NCBI RefSeq assembly: GCF_019578655.1 | Contig: NC_063261.1 | Span: 17,908,216 to 17,972,215 of the forward strand | DNA from: Ricinus communis | Taxonomy: Eukaryota; Streptophyta; Magnoliopsida; Malpighiales; Euphorbiaceae | Direction: 5' to 3' | DNA: 64,000 nucleotides | Shown here: one piece after another, positions 54,963 to 64,000 of the stretch | How the letters are laid out: every line of letters begins with the position of its first letter | Numbering within the stretch: the stretch's first letter is position 1 | Notes under the pieces: model-generated | Seen by the model: only the letters and a program-made list of their open reading frames with translations | Told to the model about the DNA's origin: nothing | Database searches by the model: none | Translations under genes and position numbers: made by a program

Positions 54963-57900
54963 ATGGATGAAGAATATGATGTGATAGTTCTTGGTACTGG
55001 TCTCAAGGAATGCATTCTTAGTGGTCTTCTTTCTGTTGATGGACTCAAGGTATAATTCAACTGGATTGTTTTTTTTTTTTTTTTGTAATTTAAACAAACT
55101 GTATTAGAAGCTAATCATAACTTGTTCTTGTTTTTATTAGTACTTTTGGAATTTCTAAGAAACTGATTTGGGTTTTATGCTGTTTATGGAATTTTACTAG
55201 TTACAACTTGCAACACATGGTTAGGTTTCATTTATACAAAAGCTTGTTACTGGGCATTTAAAAGATAAAAATAGATTTTTTTTTTAATCTAATTGATTAA
55301 ATTCTTTAATTTTATATAATCTATCTTTGACCAAAAAAAAAAAAACTCAAATTTACTAGTTTTTTTAATAGAAATTGTCTTTAGAACTTTTAAAGAAAAT
55401 TTGAGAAGTAGATTTGGCAATTGCAGCACCAAATGGATCTAATGCATATGAAAAGATTTGGGTTTTATCTTAAATTAGATATCTTTCTGTGATCTTTTAA
55501 AGCTATATTAGCAATCATTTTGGTTAATCTTATGTTTTTTACTTGTAATGTTTTAGTAATTAGAAACTAGAATATTAAAGTTTTCATCTGAAACAGGTGT
55601 TGCATATGGACCAAAATGACTATTATGGAGGAGAATCATCTTCTCTTAATCTTAATCAGGTGACTCTCCTATCATATACAAAAATCCAATTTTATTACAA
55701 AATACATTTCATAATTCTTAATTGTTCTTTCTTCTAACTCTCTTTGTAAATATATAGCTCTGGAAACGCTTCAGGGGTAGTGACAAGCCTCCGGAAAGCC
55801 TTGGTCCAAGCAAGGAGTATAATGTTGATATGATACCTAAGGTAGGATAGTAAGCCATTTGGTGATGATCAGGTCATTGATATCAGATTACTTTGCTTCT
55901 CTTCATTCTATAATTCCTTTCTCTGATATGGGTTTGTAGTTCATAATTGCCAATGGAAATTTGGTTCGGGTTCTCATCCATACTGATGTTACCAAGTATC
56001 TTAACTTCAAGGCTGTGGATGGTAGTTTTGTGTACAATAAAGGAAAGGTATGATTTACAGTGGTACTAGGATCGTCTCTAGAGGTGTGAGGTCTCGAGCT
56101 TGAATTATAATCAGCGCCCAATTGATATTTTTTTTCAGATATACAAAGTCCCAGCAAATGATGTCGAAGCACTGAAGTCACCTTTGATGGGGTTGTTTGA
56201 GAAGCGCCGGGCTCGCAAGTTCTTCATTTATGTCCAAGATTATGAAGACAATGATCCAAAATCTCATGAAGGACTTGACTTGAACAAAGTTACAGCAAGA
56301 GAGATTATCTCGTATGAACTATCTTATCTGCATATAATCTCTGCACAACTTCGCTCAGCCATTTTGATTATATACACATTGAAGTTGTTCTATATATATT
56401 ATCATTTGGTGCAGAAAATATGGACTGGAAGATGATACCATTGACTTTATTGGTCATGCATTGGCACTTCATCTTGATGATAGTTACTTGGATCAGCCAG
56501 CTCTGGATTTTGTGAAGAGAATGAAGGTGTACTTATGGACCTTTAAAAAATAAGGCATTTTGTTAATTGGCAATTGCCCTTTTCTTGTCTGGAGTTGTTT
56601 GATTCTGAGAGTTGCTTTCTGACTCTCTTGCTATTTGTTTTTATAAAGCTCTATGCAGAGTCTTTAGCACGTTTCCAAGGGGGATCACCATATATATATC
56701 CAATGTATGGACTAGGAGAATTGCCTCAGGTTGGTTCTCATCTTTAATCCTTTGTGCATCTGGATTGCAAAGTTAAGTTGCTTTAACATCCTGTGATATT
56801 TTTAACAGGCATTTGCACGCTTAAGTGCGGTATATGGTGGAACTTACATGTTGAACAAGCCAGAATGCAAGGTAAGTCCGGCATGATATCTAGAAAGTTT
56901 TGCATATTTTTCTCACCATCATCTTCAGTTTCAAAAGGCTTGTGCCTGTGTTAAACCCTTGCGCTTGCCAAGTTTCAAGTTCAGGCAAATTGCTCTAGGC
57001 TTACCCTCATATAGTCCTTTAATACTGAATTGCTTCTGAGAATTAAGTATGCTATCTTCTTTTTAAAGAATGACTTCAAATGTTGATTATTCTGGTATTG
57101 GTATATGATAAGGCCTGAACTATATTTTTCTTTTGCCTGATTAGTTGAAAGTTATCTTATTTTCCACTCAACTAAACTAAGCGTCGATTCCCAAACTAAC
57201 CCTCTTCGGCTATATGAACATGTATTATGTTCTACCATTACTCTCGCTATTCTTGGACTAATTATTATTATTATGTTCTGTTTTACACATTATAGGTGGA
57301 ATTTGATGCAGATGGCAAAGCCATTGGCGTGACCTCTGAAGGGGAGACTGCTAAATGCAAGAAAGTTGTCTGCGATCCATCATATTTGTCCAACAAGGTA
57401 ACCTCTACCAGAACTTAGAAACAATAATGATCTTCAATCTCTTACTCCACTACATGATGTGCTTGTGCTAAAATGAAACAAGGCTTCTTATGATGCATCA
57501 GGTTCAGAAAGTTGGGAAAGTCGCTCGTGCTATATGTATAATGAGCCATCCTATTCCGAACACCAGTGATTCTCACTCAGTCCAGCTTATTCTTCCACAG
57601 AAGCAACTTGGTCGCAAATCGGATATGTATGCCACCAAAATCTGTTCCCTCTCTTCTGCATGTCATTCTGTTCAGCATTTATCTGATATGATGGAAAGGG
57701 AAAATAAACAGATGCGAGTCGCAAATATCTGATTACTGCTAAAACAGATCAGGAAAAAAAATTATTCCGGGCTATTTTTAAAACTTTCAACATGGCTGCA
57801 GGTACCTTTTCTGCTGTTCTTATTCTCACAATGTTGCTCCCAGAGGAAAATATATAGCTTTTGTTACAACTGAAGCAGAGACAGACACCCCTGAAGTGGA

Positions 57901-58437
57901 ACTGAAGCCCGGAATCGATCTGCTTGGTCCTGTGGATGAGATATTGTATGAAACTTATGACAGATACATACCTGCCAACAACCCTGAAGCCGACAATTGC
58001 TTCATATCTACTGTAAGTAGATGTAAAACTAGAACTTCTCATGTTTTTCTCTTTTACCCTTCTGGAGAAAAGATCTGTTGAAATCTGCATCACACAAAGT
58101 TTCAAACTTATCATTCATTGAACAACCTATAGTTTAGCATTTTCCAGGGATTTTGTTTCCATCCGAGCATTGTCAGGATTGAGTGACATATAATCATGAG
58201 AATTTACTGCAGAGTTATGATGCAACAACACACTTTGAGACCACAGTAGACGATGTGATTGCGATGTACAGTAAGATTACTGGAAAGGTAGCAATTCCTG
58301 TAGTGAAAGTATAGTGAAAATATTATAAACTATATATAAAATTTCAGTAAACCTTGACAATGAACATTTACCATTGCTGTATGTTGCAGACTCTTGATCT
58401 TTCTGTGGACCTGAGTGCTGCAAGTGCTGCTGAATAA
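54963..58437 (+). CDS. GDI: Rab GDP-dissociation inhibitor (13 exons)
   Basis: Cytosolic protein that extracts GDP-bound, prenylated Rab GTPases from membranes and recycles them in vesicle traffic. Splice model: 54963-55049, 55597-55659, 55758-55841, 55940-56047, 56139-56311, 56415-56526, 56649-56729, 56809-56871, 57296-57397, 57502-57626, 57802-58012, 58213-58287, 58390-58437; all GT-AG, frame kept, 443 aa as usual for plant GDI. Signatures: [20 protein letters not shown] (dinucleotide-fold-like Rab-binding platform), [90 protein letters not shown] and the end DLSAASAAE. The usual H-M-D-R-N reads H-M-D-Q-N here (Q35). No membrane span or signal, as expected. Gene intact. Confidence 0.95.
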
Positions 58438-59264
58438 CAACATTTATTGTTTTCCACAATGGTCAAGCATTAGCAGGAGAACGCAAATGGGAAACTCTGC
58501 TCCTTCACCAGTTCATTGATTTTTATTTGTCTTACATGTGCTATGCCCGGATGGCTTCTAGTTGGCTAACCAATAATACTACTATTTGAAAGACACTGAT
58601 TTTTGTTTTCCCTTCAATTGTTTTAATTAATTTATTATTTTAACATTTTTTTTTTATTAATTTAGATTATTAAGTACTATTAATTTAATTATGTGAAATA
58701 TAAAAATTTGTACCAAATAAAAATAATATATGTTGATCAATAATTAATCACTAAATTTAATTAGCTAATTTAGTGTCTAACTATTTTTTAATAAATTATT
58801 AAATATTAAAAATTACCAAATGCTATAGATACATACATCCATATTATATTAGGATAGTCCATTTTTATTATTCTGATTGATCTTGAATATCATTTTGCCT
58901 CTAAAAGATGATTGTGATTAATCTCAAATTTCTTTCAACTTAAATAAAGGATTTTTTATTTTATTTTATTTTAATCCATTGGCTCAATAGAATGAGTACT
59001 CCATAATAAAATATTTTATTTTTTTACACTTACTATGTATAAAGTGATATGTTTCTATTTTAATATTAAAATATGATAATGATAAAATTTAATTTAATAT
59101 CTTGTAGTCTTTTACAAATAAAAATACCAATTGGGCGGTCCAAATTTTCAAAATATTTTGAAATATGCATTTATTTATTTATTATATTTTTACTATAATT
59201 ATTTTCATTTTTACATTTTTTTAAGAAAGAGCAAATTTTAAGTTTCTTAAAACTTTTTTACCTA
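58438..59264. other. GDI 3' UTR and AT-rich intergenic DNA
   Basis: No further gene or structured repeat seen. Confidence 0.45.
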
Positions 59265-59267
59265 TTA

Positions 59268-59610
59268 GTTCTTAAATGTAATACTCAGGCCGGGGATTTT
59301 TAGGATCGAATAACCCATTTCCGGTGCTGAATCGAAGAAAGGATATCGACAACTACCTGAGATATTAAAACTCAGTGGTAACAAAATCTTCTCCTTCTTA
59401 TTCTGGCATTTGCTCACTGATTCCAACAAGACTAGAGGTGGTGATAGGCTGGCGACGTTGAAAAGGTCACCTGGCAAGAGCTCAGCGTTGAATATGGCCA
59501 GACGTAGAGAAACAGAAGGAGAGAGAGGCGATGGCTGGTGTTCGGAAAAGAAAGCGCGAGAGGAATGAGTAGACATTTTATAGTAGTCAGAATTACATTT
59601 AAGCTCTTAA
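59268..59610. mobile_element. Possible gene-fragment-carrying element (Pack-MULE/MITE-like)
   Basis: A GC-richer insert of about 290 bp between GTTCTTAAATGTAATACTC (left) and, complemented, GAGCTTAAATGTAATTCTG (right), a 19-bp inverted repeat with four mismatches. The insert holds a minus-strand open frame (59265-59576) with coding-like composition (SLSPSVSLRLAIFNAELLPG, SGSCRYPFFDSAPEMGYS). I do not recognise the source gene. No target duplication confirmed. Confidence 0.4.
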
Positions 59611-59695
59611 AAATGAATACTGTTTTATTAGTTCAAATTCTTAATATAATTTATATCTTTTATTATTTAATGATACAAAACTCTTATTTCCTATA

Positions 59696-60019
59696 TGTAG
59701 AAATACAGTTGAATTTTAATCTGTGATGATTTATTAATATGAATTCTGAGATTATTGAGTATATGTGTTCTGTTATATACATGTATACTTGCAACGGTTC
59801 TTTTGCTATCTGTGATCATATTCTAACGTTCCTTTCTAGCTTGAGAAATGTGGAAGTGACCTTTCTTCCTTAGGGAAGAAAGGTCGCTCCTTTTCCATGT
59901 ATTGGTGCCTGTGATGATCCAGTCTGAGGCCATGACCAACAGTTTTTGTATGTTGGTTCTTCTTGGAGGTCTTGGACTGTTGGTCCTTGCTAGTTGTGCT
60001 TTAGGCTTGTTCCTCAACA
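59696..60019 (-). repeat. 3' LTR of the copia element (about 324 bp)
   Basis: Starts TGTTGAGGAACAAG right after the polypurine tract ATGGGGAG (complement of 60020-60027) and contains a TGTATATAACAG TATA box. A likely end ...GTATTTCTACA lies at 59696. The end and target duplication cannot be confirmed without the 5' LTR. Confidence 0.65.
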
Positions 60020-62474
60020 CTCCCCATCAAGGCGGGTTCAAATAAATTAATGGAACCCATCTTGGTAAGAAGGCTATGATGATGAGATTTGTCTAGAGCC
60101 TTAGTAAAGATATCTACCAATTGTTCATTGCTCAATGGGGTTTCAATTTCTCCAGATTGAGCCTTTTCCCTTATAAAGTGACAACCTACTTCGATGTGTT
60201 TAGTGCGCTCGTGAAAGACGGGGTTTGAGGCAATATGTCTTGCTGCTTGATTGTCACAGTACATATTTATTGGTTCTTTGATCTTAATCCCCATATCTGT
60301 AAGGACTTGCTTGATCCATATTAATTCGCTGGCTGTTGATGCCATTGCTCTATATTCTGCCTCTGCACTGGATCTGGCAGTTACAGTTTGTTTCTTGCTT
60401 TTTCAAGTTACTAGGTTGCCACCCACAAATGTACAGAAGCCAGAGGTTGATTTCCTACCACAACTTTTGGTCCAATCTGCATCAGAAAAACCAATAATTT
60501 CATTTGAACTGTTATTTTTCATCTAAATCCCTTGACCAGGAGTACCCTTGAAATACCTAAGGATCCTATTGATGATATCTAAATGACTAGTGCGAGGTGC
60601 ATGCATGAACTGACTTACCACACCTACAGCGTAGGTGATGTCAGGTCTAGTTACCGTGAGATAGATTAGTTTCCCTACTAGTCGTTGATAGTGCCCTATA
60701 TTGTCTAAAGGATTGTCGTCTTCAAGATTAAGTTTAACTTTAGTCTCCATTGGTGAATCTACAGGTTTTACTCCTAGTTTTCCTGTTTCTTTTAATAGAT
60801 CAAGGACGTACTTTCTTTGGGACAGAAATAGACCTTTATGGGATTTGGCTATTTCTATTCCAAGAAAGTAGGACAGTTGTCCGAGATCTTTGATGTCAAA
60901 TTCCTCTTTTAATTTTCATTTTACTTCCTCAATTTCTTCATTATTGGTGCTTGTTATGATAATATCGTCAACATAAATGAGAATAATGATGGTGCAAAAA
61001 TGAGTATGTTTAACAAACATAGAAGAATCATATGCACATTTAATGAAATTGAGTTTTAAAGGAAAAGGCTTAGCTTGGCATACCATGCTCTTGAAGATTG
61101 TTTCAATCCATAGATGGCCTTTTTAGTTTACATACCATGGATTGGTTGGTGGTGGCCTCATAACCTGGGGGTGGAGTCATGTACACCTCTTCTTCGAGAG
61201 TCCCTTGGAGGAAAGCGTTTTTTACGTCCATTTGATATAAGCTCCATCCTGAGTTGGTAGCAACAGATAATAAAATGCGAACGGTGCTCATTTTTGCTAT
61301 ATGTGCAAAGGTTTCCTGATAGTCTACCCTATATGTTTGAGTAAACCCCTTTGCTACCAATCTAGCCTTGTATCGCTCAATTATTCCATCATGTTTATAT
61401 TTAATTTTATATACCCATTTGCACCCAACAGGTTTTTTATCTTGTGGTAGAGGAACTAATGTCTAGGTGTCATTTTTTTCAAGGGCCTGAAGCTCCTCCA
61501 TCATGGCCTGACACCATTTAGGATCAGTGTTAGCCTCATAGAAGGAAGATGGCTCAGTATGGGAGATGAGTTTATCTAGGTAGTTCCTATATGAGTTGGA
61601 TATACTATGGTAGCTAGTGAAGCTTTGAATATGATACATCACCTTGTGGGATACATAGTCCCTTAGTCTGACTGGTGGTCTAGAAGGTCTGAATGATCTG
61701 CGTGGGGCGACTTCTTCAACTAGTGATCTATCTCCCCTTGAAGAAGTGGCCTCGGGAATGGTACTGACTCCCCCTGAAGGGTTGGCTTTGGGATTTACTG
61801 CGGAAGCTGTCTCCTCGCATGGCGGAGGTGGAAGGATTGAGCTGTCAAAGGACAAAGGATTATCCGGAAATAACAAGGAGGACCCATGAAAGGGGTGAGG
61901 TAGTAAAATAAGGTGTACATTCATCAAAGGACACATCCCTAGAGATATAGGTCTTGTGGGTGCACGAGTCATAACACTTATATCCCTTTTTTGTTGAAGA
62001 ATACCCTAAGAATACTGTTTTGACAGAACTAGGTTCCAGTTTATGAGAACGTTTAACATGAACAAAGGCGGTGCAGCCAAAAACTCTAATGTACCCTAGT
62101 TCAATTTTTCTTGAGAATTTCAAAAGGACTAAGATTGTTGAGTTTTGGACTAGGAAGGCGGTTAATGAGGTAGGCAGTAGTTTGGAGAGCATCAGACCAA
62201 AAAATTGTAGGAACGTTATTTGAAAAAGTAAGAATCTAGTGACTTCAAGAAGATGACGATTTTTCCTTTCACAAACTCCATTTGGCTTGGGAGTATAAAT
62301 GCAGGTAGTTTGGTGCAAGATGCCTGTAGTGGAGAAAAAATTAGAAAATTGTTTATTGATATATTCAGTACCATTATCAGATCTGAAGATCTTAATGTTG
62401 GCATTATATTGGTTTTGAATGAAGTTGTAAAAAATTTGAAAACAAGCGAAGAATTCATTTTTCCCTTTTAACAA
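60001..62474 (-). pseudogene. copia pol, part 2: integrase second half, RT, RNase H
   Basis: Reading on the minus strand: integrase core second half (SDNGTEY, TPKPNGVCERKNRHLLEV), a stretch with compensating frameshifts, then G-Y-I-R-V-F-G-C and F-L-G-Y-S. RT follows (M-V-A-K-G-F-T-Q, YQMDVKNAFLQGTLEEEVYM, the catalytic Y-V-D-D at 60964-60975, Q-R-L-V-G-K-L-I-Y-L-T, T-R-P-D-I-T-Y-A-V). RNase H follows (S-D-A-D-W, S-A-E-A-E-Y-R-A, Y-C-D-N-Q-A-A, R-T-K-H-I-E-V, D-I-F-T-K-A-L). The last codons run into the LTR. Interruptions lie between 61360 and 61460, around 60750-61100, and near 60345-60525. Not a functional polyprotein. Confidence 0.85.
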
Positions 62475-64000
62475 ATAAACTCACGTAAGGCGAGAGAAAT
62501 CATCAATAAAAGTGATAAAATAACGAAAATGATTGTAGGAGATACAGGGGGCAGGTCCCCAAACATCGAAGTGAATTAAATCAAACATTTTGGTCGAAGT
62601 GGTGGAGAATACAGGAAAAAGTAATATAGTATGCTTTGAAAATTTGCAAGTGTCACAACAACCAGAATTTATTTTTAGACAAAATAATTGATTTAAAACT
62701 TTATCAGCCGGATGCCCAAACTGCTTATGAAGTAATATGCTGTGGTCGAGAGATTTGGAGAGAAGACATTGATTGACAGGGTCAGTAATGTAATTTAATC
62801 CATTTTCAAGGTATCCCTCACCAATCGTCTTCCCGGTGGTGCGATCCTGAAATATTACAGAAGATGGTGAGAAAATTACGTTACAATTTAAAGAACGAGT
62901 TATTTTGCCAACAGATAATAAATTGGATGTAAAATTAGGTAATAAAAGAATGTCATGAATTGGATTAGTATTATGTAACAATTTTGAGGAGTCAAAACCA
63001 GAGATTTCAGCTCGCCCTCCGTTTGCAATGATCACATGTTGAGAGTCGGTAGGAACAAAATTGTGTAATTTTGTTGGGTCCCAAGTCATGTGATCGGTTG
63101 CACCGGAGTCAATAATCCATTTAGAAGATTTTTTATAATTTTGGGATATTAAACCTGCCCCACGGGACTGTTGAAGCTGTAAAATAGACTGGAGTTGAGA
63201 CAAAATTTGAGAAATTTGGTGATTCTCTATTGGGCCAGAAGTTGGTTGGGCTGGCCGGTTGGGCCTGGAGTCGGAATTGGCCCAGGAGTTGCTGGCTGTC
63301 TGGGCTGGAACAGATGGGTTGGGCCCGGGCTGTGGAGTGGCCCAAATAGTGCAATTGGGCTGGGCCAACAGCTCAATGCCAATGTGGATCGCGGAGTCGG
63401 GTCGGGTGAAATTAAACGACCCGTTTTCTACACTCGACCCGCTGAACGCATCATAACCCTTAGGGTTAGACGCGTTCAGCATACCCACGCCGCCAAAAAA
63501 CTTTTTCTCTCTTCTGTCTCTTCTTTCTCTCCCTCGTTCTCCTCGGTTAGACGTCGGACAGAGATGCGGGTAGAGATGCCAGCAACGCTCGGAGGTGTGA
63601 CCTTGCTTTTTGCAATGGTCACATCTCTCGACGCTGCTTGGTGTACCTCGCACCCGAGCCGGCTCTCGCGAGTGAGAAGCGAAGGCCCTATTTTCTGTGT
63701 TGCTTTGGCTCGTTATTGCTCCCATAGTAGCTCGCCTGGTCTCCTCTTGTTGAACAAGGGCGATGACTGCATTGAGGCTGGGGAGCTTGCTGGACAATAG
63801 AGCTTGCGACTGAATTGCTTCGTAGCTCGAATCGAGCCTGCCCAGGTAAGTAAACCCAAGGTCCTACTCCGCTCTCTGTCTTGTTTCTTCAGGGTTTGTA
63901 GTGGGTGGGAGGTAGCTCTATAGCTCCTCCCACCGAGTCAGAACCTCAGTTGCGTAATGAGCGCAGGACCGAGTCCCCTGTTTTACTTGCGATAATTCCT
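62475..64000 (-). pseudogene. copia gag C-terminus, protease and integrase N-terminus
   Basis: From the window edge the minus strand reads gag (a G-R-L-D-S-S-Y-E motif and S-L-N-A-V-I-A-L-V-Q-Q-E-E), a zinc knuckle C-D-H-C-K-K-Q-G-H-T-S-E-R-C, a low-complexity linker, the protease I-I-D-S-G-A-T-D-H-M, the pre-integrase H-K-Q-F-G-H-P and C-D-T-C-K-F-S-K-H, and integrase F-D-V-W-G-P-A-P and F-I-D-D-F-S-R-L-T. It then meets TGA at 62478-62480, where copia elements normally have TGG (Trp); the frame continues beyond it into the next segment. At least one other stop is in gag upstream of 63797. Inactive copy. Confidence 0.85.

Larger units (their letters stand above)
59696..64000 (-). mobile_element. 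Ty1/copia LTR retrotransposon, decayed, truncated by the window edge
   Basis: Minus-strand element with order gag, protease, integrase, reverse transcriptase, RNase H, the copia order (integrase before RT). The 3' LTR is at 59696-60019; the 5' LTR and start of gag lie beyond 64000. Frames are broken by several stops and frameshifts but most domains can be read, so the insertion is moderately young and non-autonomous. It lies downstream of GDI. Confidence 0.9.

Noticed and set aside
1..64000. CRISPR array, bacterial operon or organellar insertion
   Set aside because: No spaced direct repeats, no Shine-Dalgarno-linked gene strings, and no plastid or mitochondrial gene sequence recognised.

Overview
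This is eukaryotic nuclear DNA from a dicot plant. It has GT-AG introns, AT-rich intergenic DNA, plant-type retrotransposons and MITEs, and plant-specific gene families. The protein-level picture would fit a rosid such as Euphorbiaceae/Malpighiales (castor-bean-like), but the species is an inference. No prokaryotic features, CRISPR arrays or rRNA genes are visible, and the only tRNA-like sequence is a SINE.

Layout. (1) 0-5.4 kb: a cluster of small secreted Leu/Pro-rich wall-type proteins (four intact, one broken), several sharing an A-R-N-L-L-Q mature N-terminus. (2) 5.8-7.8 kb: a dead LINE whose reverse transcriptase is split by a 468-bp solo LTR with a 5-bp target duplication, followed by a 289-bp Mutator-type MITE with a 9-bp target duplication. 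(3) 8.8-21.1 kb: a minus-strand cluster of PELPK-type proline-rich wall proteins (four intact, one remnant). Its middle is a tandem segmental duplication of a PELPK gene plus a small J-domain gene. All four intact PELPK genes carry the same promoter block (TATA box plus a GGTGAGAAGTTGAAC-type motif 62-69 bp further out). (4) 22.0-25.0 kb: a nine-exon plastid-type beta-carbonic anhydrase. (5) 25-30.4 kb: AT-rich DNA with decayed MITE-like repeats. (6) 30.4-32.2 kb: a single-exon J-like nuclear protein that has lost HPD. (7) 32.2-42.7 kb: noncoding, with a 36-bp-arm hairpin and a fold-back element. (8) 42.7-53.3 kb: an eight-exon SVP/JOINTLESS-type MADS-box gene with a 6.8-kb first intron carrying a SINE, and a retroelement LTR with PBS in intron 5. 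(9) 54.4-54.7 kb: a TTA-flanked MITE. (10) 55.0-58.4 kb: an intact 13-exon Rab GDP-dissociation inhibitor. (11) 59.3-64.0 kb: a possible gene-fragment-carrying element, then a decayed minus-strand Ty1/copia element with its 3' LTR; it runs off the window.

The most distinctive biology is in the first 21 kb. Two neighbouring tandem families of secreted, proline-rich, lysine/glutamate-patterned proteins share a signal-peptide/R-x-L-L(Q/E) head. One of them also shares a promoter block and is being copied together with a J-domain gene. All splice models below were built by eye from GT/AG sites and reading-frame continuity; none has been checked against transcripts.
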